Below are positions 21,809 to 30,760 of a stretch of 64,000 nt of DNA, in pieces. Source of the stretch: Patulibacter defluvii. Its GTDB lineage: Bacteria > Actinomycetota > Thermoleophilia > Solirubrobacterales > Solirubrobacteraceae. Each line of letters begins with the position of its first letter. Position 1 is the stretch's first letter. A program made the position numbers and the translations under genes. The notes below the pieces were generated by a model, which saw only the letters and a program-made list of their open reading frames with translations, ran no database searches and was not told the DNA's origin. The DNA lies in the NCBI RefSeq assembly GCF_034096925.1, contig NZ_JAWZSQ010000007.1, forward strand, positions 62,001-126,000. Direction: 5' to 3'.

Positions 21809-23583
21809 GCCGCGCAGGCCCCGATGACCTCCTGCCACCAGCCGGCCTCGGCGTCGTCGCCGGCGCGGTCGAGCCGCCGGCGGGCCTGCTGCTGGACCGC
21901 CTGCCGCGAGCCGACCAGGACGACGTTGCCGGAGACGGCGTAGCGGCCGTCGCCGAGCACGACCAGCGCCCCCGGCCGGTCGCGCCGCAGCCGCAGCCGC
22001 TCGACGATCTCGATCCCGCCGACGGTCTGCGGCTCGCCCGGGTCGCCGTCGCGCGCGTCCCAGGGACCGGTCCGGAAGATCGGCGCGATCGCCACGTAGC
22101 GGCGCGCCGGGCGGACGGCCGGGCCGACCGGGCCGACCCGCCACCGCTCGACCAGCCGCGGCAGGTCGCCGGCGACCTCGCGGCGGGCCAGCACGTGCAG
22201 CCGGTCGCCGGCCTCCAACCGCGTCGACCCGCGCGGCAGCAGCGCCTCGTCGCCGCGGACCAGCACGCTGACCAGCGCGTCGCGCGGCAGGTCGAGCTCC
22301 TTCACGCGCGCGCCGACCATCGCGTCGCCCTCCCCCACGCGGACCTCGACCACCTCGGCGCCGAGCTGGCGGATCGTCGAGACCTCGACCAGCGGCTGGT
22401 CGACGGCCGACTCGGTGGTCGTCACCTTCAGGCGGGCGGCCAGCGCCTCGAAGGTGACCCCCTGGAGGACGGTCGTCAGCAGCACCACGAAGAAGACGAT
22501 CGAGAGGAACTCGGTCGCCCGCGGCAGGCCGGCGATCACCGGGAAGGTCGCGAAGACGATCGGCACCGCCCCGCGCAGGCCGGCCCACGAGAGCGCCAGC
22601 CGCTCCGGCTGCGAGAAGCCCTGCGGTCCGAGCAGCAGCAGCACCGCCAGCGGCCGGCCGAGCAGCAGCAGGGCGGCGGTGATCACCAGCGCCTCGCCCC
22701 AGACGTCGCCGAGCGCGTGGGGCGAGACCAGCAGCCCCAGCGCCAGGAACATGCCGAGCTGGGCGACCCAGGCGATCCCGTCGTGGAAGGCGGTGATCGA
22801 GCGCTTGCCGTGGATCGGGTACGAGCCGAGGATCAGGCCCGCGACGTAGGCCGACAGCAGCCCGGAGCCGTGGAGGTTGGTGGCGACCGCGTAGGCGAGG
22901 ATCGCCGTCGCCAGCGAGGCGACCGGGTAGAGACCCTCGCTGGCCAGCTTCGCGCGCTGGAACGCCTGCACCGCGAGCAGGCCGATGATCGTGCCGACGA
23001 CCGCGTCGATCGCCAGCTCGCCAACCATCGTGGTGACGATGTCGAGGACCCCGTAGTCGCTCTTCGTCTGCAGGTTGACCAGCCCGATCACCAGCAGCGC
23101 GGTGACCGGGTCGTTCATCCCCGCCTCGCCCTCGAGCGTCCGCGCCAGCCGCCGTCGCAGCGTCGACCCGCGGAGCAGGGCGAAGATCGCGGCGCCGTCG
23201 GTCGAGGCGACGATCGCCCCCAGCAGCAGCCCCTCCTCGAACGAGACGTCGAGCGCGAAGTAGGTGACGGTGCCGACGACCGCGGTCGTGATCAGGACGC
23301 CGCCGGTGGCCATCGAGATCACCGGCCCGAGCACCGGCCGGATCTCCTTGAAGCCGGCTGCCAGGCCGCCCTCGAAGAGGATCAGGACCAGGGCGACGAG
23401 CCCGATGTCGCGGATCAGCTCGGCGTCGCGCTGGTGGACGATGTCGGTGCCGTCGGGACCGGCCAGCATCCCCAGCAGCAGGAACACGACCAGCGCGGGC
23501 ACGCGTAGCCGTCCGGCGAAGAGCGAGGCGGACAACCCCGCCACGAGCAGGGCTCCGGCGAGCAGCAGCAGCTCGTCGAGCAC
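21805..23583 (-). CDS. Potassium/proton antiporter, NhaP2/CvrA-like with TrkA-C domain
   Basis: The 592-residue CPA1-type antiporter has about 12 membrane helices in residues 1-385, with FLLLGMLAGPDG, LFEGGLAAG and GEAGMNDPVTALLVIG (helix-5/6 residues). A cytoplasmic regulatory region follows, including a TrkA-C (RCK-C) domain at about 410-480 (LDLPRDALVSVLVRGDEALLP). NhaP2-type proteins export K+ or Na+ for H+. The start is a GTG at 23583. It faces the other antiporter gene tail to tail, and both sit beside the ATP synthase operon, suggesting shared ion and pH homeostasis. Confidence 0.88.
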   Translation of the reverse strand: MLDELLLLAGALLVAGLSASLFAGRLRVPALVVFLLLGMLAGPDGTDIVHQRDAELIRDIGLVALVLILFEGGLAAGFKEIRPVLGPVISMATGGVLITTAVVGTVTYFALDVSFEEGLLLGAIVASTDGAAIFALLRGSTLRRRLARTLEGEAGMNDPVTALLVIGLVNLQTKSDYGVLDIVTTMVGELAIDAVVGTIIGLLAVQAFQRAKLASEGLYPVASLATAILAYAVATNLHGSGLLSAYVAGLILGSYPIHGKRSITAFHDGIAWVAQLGMFLALGLLVSPHALGDVWGEALVITAALLLLGRPLAVLLLLGPQGFSQPERLALSWAGLRGAVPIVFATFPVIAGLPRATEFLSIVFFVVLLTTVLQGVTFEALAARLKVTTTESAVDQPLVEVSTIRQLGAEVVEVRVGEGDAMVGARVKELDLPRDALVSVLVRGDEALLPRGSTRLEAGDRLHVLARREVAGDLPRLVERWRVGPVGPAVRPARRYVAIAPIFRTGPWDARDGDPGEPQTVGGIEIVERLRLRRDRPGALVVLGDGRYAVSGNVVLVGSRQAVQQQARRRLDRAGDDAEAGWWQEVIGACAA

Positions 23584-23659
23584 TCGCGAATCCTATAGGG
23601 CCGGTAAAGGCCCCCCGCGACCCGACACCCCGTCAGGTCCGGCCGATACGCTCGGCGGC

Positions 23660-24301
23660 GTGCCACCGAGCCCCCGCCGCGCCGACACCACCAGCAAGCG
23701 CGCCCAGGTCCAGGAGGACGTCCTGCGGGCGATGGAGGACCTGCTCGGCGAGGGCGAGACCTACGCCGATCTGAACGTCGAGCGGCTGGCCGGGCGGGCC
23801 GGGATCTCGCGGACCGCGTTCTACTTCTACTTCCGCGACAAGCGCGAGGTGCTGGAGCGGCTGACGAGCACCGTCGCCGAGCAGCTCTACATCGAGGCCG
23901 ACGCGTGGTTCTCCGGCGAGGGGATCCGCAGCGACGTGCTGCGGAGCGCGATCGCCGAGATCGCCAACATCTTCGTCCAGCACGGGCCGCTGCTGCGGGC
24001 GATCGTCGAGGTCTCGACCTACGAGCGCGAGGTCTCCGACCACTGGCGGGCGCTGATCGGCCGCTTCATCGACGCCACCGAGCAGCGGATCGTGGCCGAG
24101 CAGGCCGCCGGCAACGCGCCCGCGTTCCCCGCCCGCTCGACCGCGTTCGCGCTGGTCTGGGGCGTCGAGCGGACGCTCTACCAGCAGATCGCCCGCGACT
24201 CCGAGTTCTCGATGGACGAGATCGTCGAGGCGCTGGCTGGCTCCTGGCTGCGGGCGATCTACGGCCGCCCCGACGCCGAGCTGGCGCCCGAGGCGCCCTA
24301 G
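23660..24301 (+). CDS. TetR/AcrR-family transcriptional regulator
   Basis: The 213-residue regulator has an N-terminal helix-turn-helix at about residues 18-65: LNVERLAGRAGISRTAFYFYF is the recognition segment with the typical YFYF ending, then DKREVLERL. The C-terminal ligand domain is helical and resembles the EthR/TetR_C type (WFSGEG, HWRALIGRFIDATEQRI). The start is GTG at 23660. It overlaps the convergent MraY/WecA-like gene by 4 nt. Target genes are unknown; the divergent antiporter is a candidate. Confidence 0.9.
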   Translation: MPPSPRRADTTSKRAQVQEDVLRAMEDLLGEGETYADLNVERLAGRAGISRTAFYFYFRDKREVLERLTSTVAEQLYIEADAWFSGEGIRSDVLRSAIAEIANIFVQHGPLLRAIVEVSTYEREVSDHWRALIGRFIDATEQRIVAEQAAGNAPAFPARSTAFALVWGVERTLYQQIARDSEFSMDEIVEALAGSWLRAIYGRPDAELAPEAP

Positions 24302-25578
24302 CCGCGGGGGCCGACCGTCGGCGTCTCGCCGGTGGTGCCGCGGCCGCGGTCGCGGTCATCGTCGTGGTCGGCGACCGCCCGGTGCTCGCCGGTGATCGCG
24401 TCGATCTCGCCGGTCTCCAGCGCGCGGGTGACGTCGGCGTCGATGTCCTGCTCGCTGACGTCGGGCCGCAGCCGCCGCAGCCGCAGCGCGTCGAGCCGCC
24501 GCAGCTTGACGATCTCCAGCAGGTAGACCAGGTAGACGCTGAAGGCCAGGACCAGCAGCACGATCGCCACGATCACCGAGGTCCAGAGCGGGTCGTAGTG
24601 GTCGTGGTCGTCGTTGTAGGGGACGAACCGCAGGGCGATCGCCACCCCGGCCAGCGCGCCGGCCCAGGCGTAGAGGTAGAGCACCACCCGCCGCTGGCTG
24701 AACCCGAGCCGGCTGAGCCGGTGGTGGAAGTGGTTCTGATCGGCGCTGTAGATCGGCCGCCGCGCCTTCAGCCGCTTGAGGACCACGAAGGTCGTGTCGA
24801 GGAACGGCACCGCGAGCACGATCAGCGGCACCACCAGCGCCAGCACGGCGCCGGTCTTGACCGAGCCCTCGACGGCGACGGCCGCGAGCAGGAAGCCGAG
24901 CAGGTTGGCGCCGGTGTCGCCCATGAAGACCCGCGCCGGGTGGAAGTTGTGGACCAGGAAGCCGAGCGCGGCGCCGCAGGTGGCCCCGGCGAGCAGGCTG
25001 GCGTGCTCCTTCTGCAGGTCCCAGGCCACGATCCCGAGCGCGATCGCGGCGATCGCGCAGACCCCGGCGGCGAGCCCGTCGACGCCGTCGGAGAGGTTGA
25101 CGACGTTCATGATCACCACGAAGCCCGCGACGGTCAGCGGCACGCCGAAGCTGCCGAAGTCGAGCGCGCCGAGGAAGGGCAGGGTGATGTTGCCGACCTC
25201 GACCCCCTGCGAGACGGGGATCCACGCCGCCGCCGCCTGCCCCGCCAGCTTGGCCAGCGGGTGGAGGTCGAAGCGGTCGTCGAGCACGCCGACGACGGTG
25301 ATCGCCAGCCCGCCGAGGAGGATGTGGTGGAGGTTGTCGCTGCGTCCCTCCCAGACCGGCGTCGACGGGAAGTCGCCGATGCTGATCGCGATCGCCACCC
25401 CGACCCCGGCGGCGATCGCCAGGCCGCCGAGCAGCGGGGTGCCGCCGACGGCCAGGCCGCGACCCCGCGGTCGGTCGACGGCCCCCAGCAGCCGGGCCAG
25501 GCGGGCGACCAGCGGCGTGACCGCCGCGGCGACGGCGAAGGCGACCAGCAGCGCCACGAAGGGATCGCGCCAGGTCAT
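24298..25578 (-). CDS. MraY/WecA-family polyprenyl-phosphate sugar-1-phosphate transferase
   Basis: The 426-residue membrane enzyme probably moves GlcNAc-1-phosphate or similar from UDP onto undecaprenyl phosphate, the first step of a wall-linked polysaccharide. It has about 10 membrane helices and the family motifs VGVLDDRFDL, VVNLSDGVDGLAAG, ARVFMGDTGANLLG and NHFHHRL. The C-terminal 90 residues are a charged cytoplasmic tail. The HFHHRL motif matches WecA/TagO more than MraY. It lies 49 nt downstream of glyA, in the position where actinobacteria often keep a wecA-like gene between tsaC and atp. Confidence 0.9.
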   Translation of the reverse strand: MTWRDPFVALLVAFAVAAAVTPLVARLARLLGAVDRPRGRGLAVGGTPLLGGLAIAAGVGVAIAISIGDFPSTPVWEGRSDNLHHILLGGLAITVVGVLDDRFDLHPLAKLAGQAAAAWIPVSQGVEVGNITLPFLGALDFGSFGVPLTVAGFVVIMNVVNLSDGVDGLAAGVCAIAAIALGIVAWDLQKEHASLLAGATCGAALGFLVHNFHPARVFMGDTGANLLGFLLAAVAVEGSVKTGAVLALVVPLIVLAVPFLDTTFVVLKRLKARRPIYSADQNHFHHRLSRLGFSQRRVVLYLYAWAGALAGVAIALRFVPYNDDHDHYDPLWTSVIVAIVLLVLAFSVYLVYLLEIVKLRRLDALRLRRLRPDVSEQDIDADVTRALETGEIDAITGEHRAVADHDDDRDRGRGTTGETPTVGPRG

Positions 25579-25627
25579 CAGCAGCAGAGCCTACGGCGCC
25601 GGTCGGCCCGTCGTGGCCGCGGGCGGG

Positions 25628-26911
25628 TCAGGCGAGGTCGGCGTAGAGGGGGAAGCGCTGGGCGATCGTGGCGACCTGGCCGGCGAGATCGGCCTGCTGG
25701 GCGGCGAAGGCCTGCTCGTCGGCGGCCAGTGCCTGGGCGATGATCGACCCGACCTGCCGGAAGTCCTCCACCCCGAGGCCACGGGTCGCCAGGGCGGGGG
25801 TGCCGATCCGCAGACCCGAGGTGACCATCGGCGGGCGCGGGTCGAACGGGACCGCGTTGCGGTTGACCGTGATCCCGACCTCGTGCAACCGATCCTCCGC
25901 CTGCTGACCGTCCAACGCGGTCTCGCGCAGATCGACGAGGACGAGGTGGACGTCGGTGCCGCCGGTCAGCACGGTGATCCCGTTGCCGGCCGCCAGCAGC
26001 TGCTCGGCCAGGACGCGCGCGCCGTCGATGGTGCGCTGCTGCCGCTCCCGAAACTCGTCGGAAGCCGCGATCTTCAACGCGACGGCCTTGGCCGCGATCA
26101 CGTGCTCCAACGGGCCGCCCTGCTGGCCGGGGAAGACCGCGCTGTTGATCTTCTTCGCGTGCTCCTCCCGACAGAGGATGATCCCCGACCGCGGCCCACC
26201 CAACGTCTTGTGCACCGTCGTGGACACGACATCGGCGTAGGGGACCGGCGAGGGGTGCAGGCCGGCGGCGACGAGGCCGGCGAAGTGGGCCATGTCGACG
26301 AACAACAACGCCCCCACCTCGTCCGCGATCTCCCGAAAGCGCGGGAAATCGAGCTGGCGCGGGTAGGCCGACCAGCCGGCGACGATCAACTTCGGCCGGG
26401 TCTCGCGGGCGATCCGCGCGACCTCGTCCATATCGATCCGGGAGGACTCGCGATCGACCTCGTAGGCCACGATCTCGTACAACCGCCCCGAGACGTTGAG
26501 CTTCATCCCGTGCGACAAGTGACCGCCGTGAGCGAGGGAGAGGCCCATGATCCGATCACCGGGCTGCAGCAACGCGTGGTAGACGGCGTTGTTGGCCTGC
26601 GCGCCCGCGTGCGGCTGGACGTTGGCGTGCTCGGCCCCGAACAACGCCTTCGCGCGATCGATCGCCAACTGCTCGATCACATCGACATGCTCACAACCAC
26701 CGTAGTAGCGACGCCCCGGATAGCCCTCGGCGTACTTGTTCGTCAACACGCTGCCCTGGCACTCCAGGACCGCACGCGGAACGAAGTTCTCCGACGCGAT
26801 CATCTCCAACGTCTCCTGCTGCCGCCGCAACTCCAACCCCAACGCCTCCGCGACCTCGGGATCGACATCGACAACCGACGCGTTGAAGAAATTCGCAGGC
26901 AGGGTGGACAC
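25628..26911 (-). CDS. glyA: Serine hydroxymethyltransferase
   Basis: This 427-residue PLP enzyme interconverts serine and glycine while making 5,10-methylene-THF. The PLP lysine is K235 in VVSTTVHKTLGGPRSG, and the N-terminal MIASENFVPRAVL and YAEGYPGRRYYGGCE motifs are complete. The GTG at 26911 is preceded by GAGGAG. A ZTP riboswitch occupies the leader. Codon use is odd: about the N-terminal five-sixths uses many TTG leucine codons (for example in GLELRRQ, HKTLGG, GALLFVD). Neighbouring genes and the last quarter of glyA itself avoid TTG. This suggests a mosaic or acquired gene. Confidence 0.98.
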   Translation of the reverse strand: MSTLPANFFNASVVDVDPEVAEALGLELRRQQETLEMIASENFVPRAVLECQGSVLTNKYAEGYPGRRYYGGCEHVDVIEQLAIDRAKALFGAEHANVQPHAGAQANNAVYHALLQPGDRIMGLSLAHGGHLSHGMKLNVSGRLYEIVAYEVDRESSRIDMDEVARIARETRPKLIVAGWSAYPRQLDFPRFREIADEVGALLFVDMAHFAGLVAAGLHPSPVPYADVVSTTVHKTLGGPRSGIILCREEHAKKINSAVFPGQQGGPLEHVIAAKAVALKIAASDEFRERQQRTIDGARVLAEQLLAAGNGITVLTGGTDVHLVLVDLRETALDGQQAEDRLHEVGITVNRNAVPFDPRPPMVTSGLRIGTPALATRGLGVEDFRQVGSIIAQALAADEQAFAAQQADLAGQVATIAQRFPLYADLA

Positions 26912-26938
26912 GGGCGTCTCCTCGGAGGTGGCTGGCGG

Positions 26939-27033
26939 GTGCCCAGGCGCGCGGCGATGAAGGTGTCGCTCCCCGGTGGTCGGTTCCACCCTGAGCCCGC
27001 ACGGGGCTCGCGGCGCCAGTCGCGACCCGATCG
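26939..27033 (-). ncRNA. ZTP (pfl) riboswitch upstream of glyA
   Basis: Read on the minus strand, the leader contains the conserved ZTP blocks in order: CGCGACTGGCG (27024-27014), a GGTGG...CCACC hairpin, ACCACCGGGGAGCGAC (26980-26965), then the pseudoknot partner CGCCTGGGC (26949-26941). It lies about 30 nt before the glyA GTG. ZTP riboswitches turn on one-carbon and purine genes, glyA included, when ZMP/ZTP accumulates because of 10-formyl-THF shortage. Boundaries are approximate. Confidence 0.9.
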
Positions 27034-27080
27034 ATGCTAGCGAGGCCGGCGGTCCCTCGCCGACCGCCGCGCGACGTCCG

Positions 27081-27548
27081 TCAGGCCGCGGCGGGCGGCA
27101 GGCCCTCGCCGCCGCGCTCGACGTCGGCGATCTCGTCGATCCGGCGCTCGTGGCGGCCGCCCTCGAAGGCCGTCGTCAGGAAGGCCTCGACGATCGGCTC
27201 CGACGCCTCGGGCGTGATCCGCGCCTGCGACAGGCCGAGCACGTTGATCCCGTTGTGCAGCCGCGCCATCGACGCCTCGTCGGCGTCGTGGGCGTTGACC
27301 GCGCGGATCCCGTCGATCTTGTTGGCGGTGATCGTCACGCCGTTGCCCGAGCCGCAGACGACGACCGCGCGATCGGCCTGGCCGGCGGCCACCGCCCGCG
27401 CCGCCGCGGCGGCGAACGAGGGATAGTCGGTCGAGGCGTCGGAGCTGGTGCCGACGTCGGTGACCTCGTGGCCGCCCGCGTCGAGGCGGGCCTTGACGTG
27501 CTCCTTGAGCGCGAAGCCGGCGTGGTCCGAGGCGACGACGATCCGCAT
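27081..27548 (-). CDS. rpiB: Ribose-5-phosphate isomerase B
   Basis: The 155-residue RpiB/LacAB family enzyme has MRIVVASDHAGFALKEHV at the N-terminus (substrate loop), the catalytic cysteine C65 in VCGSGNGVTITANK, and HNGINVLGLSQ. It interconverts ribose 5-phosphate and ribulose 5-phosphate. The neighbours (prmC-tsaC, glyA) match the Gram-positive order in which rpiB lies between tsaC and glyA. ATG at 27548. It ends about 50 nt before the start of the ZTP leader of glyA. Confidence 0.95.
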   Translation of the reverse strand: MRIVVASDHAGFALKEHVKARLDAGGHEVTDVGTSSDASTDYPSFAAAAARAVAAGQADRAVVVCGSGNGVTITANKIDGIRAVNAHDADEASMARLHNGINVLGLSQARITPEASEPIVEAFLTTAFEGGRHERRIDEIADVERGGEGLPPAAA

Positions 27549-27582
27549 GCGCTGATCGTACGGGCCGGCCGCCCTCGTCGTC

Positions 27583-27631
27583 GTCGCGTGGCGGCTCAGC
27601 CCCGACGTTCGGGGCCGATCCGCCCCGCGAG
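27583..27631. repeat. 21-7-21 palindromic element, copy 4 (degenerate)
   Basis: Arms at 27583-27603 and 27611-27631 with a 7-nt loop match the consensus of the other copies. Four of the 21 pairs do not complement. Unlike the others it overlaps the end of a coding region: the right arm encodes the last residues of the prmC-tsaC fusion. Confidence 0.65.
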
Positions 27632-29110
27632 CCGGGCGGCGACCGTCGCGGTGGGGACGACGCCCTCGCGGACGATCCGCCAGCCGTCGCCGCGCAGGTC
27701 GACGATCGTCGACGCGGTGCCGGGCCGCGGACCGCGGTCGACCACCAGCCGGCAGCCGTCGAGGACGTCGTCGGGGACCGCGTCGAGGGTCGCCGGGTCG
27801 GGTCCGCCGGCGTGGTTGGCGCTGGTCTGGGCGATCGGTGGCGCGTCGACCGGCTCGGCCAGGTCCGGCACCCGGATCCCCAGGCTCTCCGGATCCTCGC
27901 CCGTGACCGCGGCGAACCGCCGGCGCGGGTTCGGCACCAGCAGCCCGAGCGGTCCCGGCAGCAGCGCGGCGATCGCCTCGGCCAGCGCGCCGGGCAGCGG
28001 GCCCAGCGCCTCGAGCGCCGCCTCCACCGACCAGAACATGACCGCGTTCGGCTTGCCCGGATCGCGCCGCTTGAGCGCCGCCATCCGCCGCACGGCGTCG
28101 CCGTCGTCGGGGTCGACGGCCAGCCCGTAGACCGTCTCGGCCGGGAAGCAGGCGACGCCGCCGGCGCCGGTGACCGCGGTCAGCCGCTCGATCGCCGCCC
28201 GCCCGAGCGGCAGCCGGCCCGGGTCGGCGGGCGGCGTGCCCTCTCCCGCCGCGGCGCGCGCGACCACCACGCGGCCGATCCCGGCCAGGTCGTCGCGGAT
28301 CTCGGTCTCGGCGAACCCGGCCGCCCGCGCCAGCGCCGCGACCGCCGGCGCCTGCCCCGCGCCCAGCTCGACCGCCGCCAGCGCCGCGCCGGCGTCGGCC
28401 GCGGCCGGCAGCAGCCGGCGGATCACGTCGAGCCCGTCGGGGCCGCCGAAGAGCGCCAGCGCGGGGTCGTGCTCGCGGACCTCGGGCGCCAGGCCGGGGC
28501 GGTCGCCGTCGGGCACGTAGGGCGGGTTGGAGAGGACCGCCAGCGGCCGCGCCCCGGGCCCGATCGCCGCCACCGCATCGGCCAGCAGGTCGCCCTCGTG
28601 GAAGCGCACCTCCAGGCCCAGCCGGTCGCGGTTCGCGCGCGCCACGGCCAGCGCCTCGGGCGAGCGGTCGGTGGCGTGGATCAGCAGGTCGGGCCGCTCG
28701 TCGGCCAGCGCCAGCGCGATCGCGCCGCTGCCGGTGCCGACGTCGACCACCGCCGTGCCCGCCGGCAGCTCCAGCCCGACCTCGACCAGCAGCTCGGTCT
28801 CCGGACGCGGCACCAGCACCCGCCGGTCGACGTCCAGCTCCAGGTAGCGGAAGCCGCGGGTCCCGAGCAGGTGGGCGACCGGCTCGCGGTCCTCCGCCCG
28901 CCGCCGCTCCAGCTCCGCCAGCGCCGCCGCCTGGTCGCCGTCCAGCGGCCGCTCGGGCGAGAGGAAGAGCCGCGCGCGGTCGCCGCCGATCACGTGCGCG
29001 ACCAGTAGCTCGGCGTCGAGCCGCGGCGTGTCGATCCCCGCCGCGGCGAAGCGCGCGGCCAGCCGCCGGACCGCCGCCGCGACCGTCTCCGGCGGCTCGG
29101 CGGCGCTCAC
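27596..29110 (-). CDS. PrmC-TsaC fusion: release-factor glutamine methyltransferase plus threonylcarbamoyl-AMP synthase
   Basis: One 504-residue frame holds two enzymes. Residues 1-290 are PrmC/HemK: SAM motif VVDVGTGSGAIALALA at 121-136 and catalytic NPPY at 195-198. PrmC methylates the GGQ glutamine of release factors. Residues 300-500 are a Sua5/YrdC/TsaC domain: CFPAETVYGLAVDP at 321-334, KRRDPGKPNAVM, and the SxN motif at S430-N432. TsaC makes threonylcarbamoyl-AMP for t6A tRNA. These are normally adjacent separate genes. The GTG start at 29110 overlaps the prfA stop by 4 nt. No stop or frameshift separates the domains. Confidence 0.93.
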   Translation of the reverse strand: MSAAEPPETVAAAVRRLAARFAAAGIDTPRLDAELLVAHVIGGDRARLFLSPERPLDGDQAAALAELERRRAEDREPVAHLLGTRGFRYLELDVDRRVLVPRPETELLVEVGLELPAGTAVVDVGTGSGAIALALADERPDLLIHATDRSPEALAVARANRDRLGLEVRFHEGDLLADAVAAIGPGARPLAVLSNPPYVPDGDRPGLAPEVREHDPALALFGGPDGLDVIRRLLPAAADAGAALAAVELGAGQAPAVAALARAAGFAETEIRDDLAGIGRVVVARAAAGEGTPPADPGRLPLGRAAIERLTAVTGAGGVACFPAETVYGLAVDPDDGDAVRRMAALKRRDPGKPNAVMFWSVEAALEALGPLPGALAEAIAALLPGPLGLLVPNPRRRFAAVTGEDPESLGIRVPDLAEPVDAPPIAQTSANHAGGPDPATLDAVPDDVLDGCRLVVDRGPRPGTASTIVDLRGDGWRIVREGVVPTATVAARLAGRIGPERRG

Positions 29111-30162
29111 GGCTGGCTGTCGGCCGCCTGCAGCTCGAGCAGCCGCCGCTTCTCGTCGGCCTGCAGCGCGGCGGTGAACTCGTCCAGCTCGCCCTCGAGG
29201 ATCGCCTCCAGCGAGTAGAGGGTGAGCTTGACCCGGTGGTCGGTGACCCGCCGCTCGCCGTAGTTGTAGGTGCGGATCTTCTCCGCCCGGTCGCCGCTGC
29301 CGACCTGGGCGCTGCGGGCCGCGGCCTGCTCGGCCCGCTGCTCGGCGACCGCGTGCTCGTAGAGGCGGGCGCGGAGCACGCGCAGCGCCTTCTCGCGGTT
29401 CTGGAGCTGTGACTTCTCGTCCTGCATCGAGACCACGACGCCGGACGGCTTGTGGGTGATCCGGACCGCCGAGTCGGTGGTGTTGACCGACTGCCCGCCG
29501 GGCCCGGACGAGCGGTAGACGTCGATCTGGAGGTCGTTCTGGTCGATCTGGATGTCGACGTCCTCGGCCTCCGGCAGCACCGCGACGGTGCAGGTCGAGG
29601 TGTGGATCCGACCCTGCGACTCGGTCGCGGGCACCCGCTGGACGCGGTGGGTGCCGCCCTCCCACTTGAAGACCGAGTAGGCGCCGTCGCCGCTGACCGC
29701 GAAGGTGTACTTGCCGTCGGCGACCTGCATCGGCTCGCTCTTGAAGCCACGCCGCTCGGCGTACTTGCTGAGCATCCGGTAGACGTCGCCGGCCCACAGC
29801 CCGGCCTCCTCGCCCCCGGCCCCGCCCTGGATCTCGACGATCACGTCGCGGTCGTCGTAGGGATCCGGATCGACCATCGCCAGCCGGATCTCCTCCTCGA
29901 CCTCGGCGATCCGCTCGCGGGCGCTCTCCAGCAGCGCCCGGACCTCGGCGTCCTCGGCCTCCTCCAGCAGCTCGCGGGCGCCGGCGGCGTCGTCGGTCGC
30001 CCGCCGCCAGTCCTTGGCCAGCTTGTCGGCGTCCTGCATCCGCCGGTACTCGCGCCCGACCTCAGCGTAGCGCTGGCGATCGCCGATCACCTCGGGATCG
30101 ACGATCTGCCGCTCCAGCTCGGCGAACCGGGCCTCGATCTGGTCCACGAGCGCTTCGATCAC
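29107..30162 (-). CDS. prfA: Peptide chain release factor 1
   Basis: The 351-residue RF1 recognises UAA and UAG. The codon-recognition motif is PAT at 178-180 (RVPATESQGRIHTST) and the peptidyl-hydrolase GGQ is at 222-224 (SSGPGGQSVNTTDSAVR). The PxT tripeptide distinguishes it from RF2 (SPF). It overlaps the prmC-tsaC fusion by 4 nt, so the factor and its modifying enzyme are translationally coupled. ATG at 30162. Confidence 0.97.
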   Translation of the reverse strand: MIEALVDQIEARFAELERQIVDPEVIGDRQRYAEVGREYRRMQDADKLAKDWRRATDDAAGARELLEEAEDAEVRALLESARERIAEVEEEIRLAMVDPDPYDDRDVIVEIQGGAGGEEAGLWAGDVYRMLSKYAERRGFKSEPMQVADGKYTFAVSGDGAYSVFKWEGGTHRVQRVPATESQGRIHTSTCTVAVLPEAEDVDIQIDQNDLQIDVYRSSGPGGQSVNTTDSAVRITHKPSGVVVSMQDEKSQLQNREKALRVLRARLYEHAVAEQRAEQAAARSAQVGSGDRAEKIRTYNYGERRVTDHRVKLTLYSLEAILEGELDEFTAALQADEKRRLLELQAADSQP

Positions 30163-30225
30163 AGCGACCGATGGTATTCGCGGGCCGGCTCGCGTGCGGG
30201 CCGCGGTGGCCGGCGGGCCCGTCGA

Positions 30226-30687
30226 TCAGGCGCCGGCCAGCCGCGGGGGCGCCATCCGGGTCGGCACGCCGATCCGGTTCCAGGCGTTGATCACGAGCAC
30301 GGCGAAGAGCAGCTGGGCCAGCTCCTCGTCGTCGAAGTGCTCGCGGGCGGCGGCGTAGACGTCGTCGGGCAGGCCGGCGTCGGGCAGCCGGGTGACCGCG
30401 TCGGTGACGGCCAGCGCCGCCCGTTCGCGCGGGGTGAAGAAGGGCGAGTCGTGCCAGGCGGCCAGCGCCGCCAGCCGGCGCGGGTCCTCGCCGTGGGCGA
30501 TCGCCTCGCTGCCGTCGGTGTCGACGCAGTAGGCGCAGCCGTTGATCTGCGAGGCGCGGACGTTCACCAGCCCCCGCAGCTGCGGGTCGAGAGTGACGCT
30601 GCGGCCGAGCGCGGCCATCGCGCGGTAGCTCTCGGGGGCCAGCGACTTGAGCGAGATCCGGGGGGTGGGAACGGTGGTGATGGACAC
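30226..30687 (-). CDS. Carboxymuconolactone decarboxylase / AhpD-like alkylhydroperoxidase
   Basis: The 153-residue protein of the CMD/AhpD superfamily has the redox motif CAYC in ASQINGCAYCVDTDGSEA with a downstream His pattern (AIAHGEDPRRLAAL). The fold is all-helical. Members reduce peroxides with thiol partners, but many have unknown substrates. GTG start at 30687. It lies between prfA and the DUF1385 gene on the same strand with gaps of 63 and 73 nt, interrupting the usual translation gene cluster. Confidence 0.88.
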   Translation of the reverse strand: MSITTVPTPRISLKSLAPESYRAMAALGRSVTLDPQLRGLVNVRASQINGCAYCVDTDGSEAIAHGEDPRRLAALAAWHDSPFFTPRERAALAVTDAVTRLPDAGLPDDVYAAAREHFDDEELAQLLFAVLVINAWNRIGVPTRMAPPRLAGA

Positions 30688-30760
30688 CCCGCGAGCCTAG
30701 GCCCAGCCGCCCGCCGGTTCCAGAACCGGAAGCCCGTCCACGGGCCGGACCAATCGGCGG

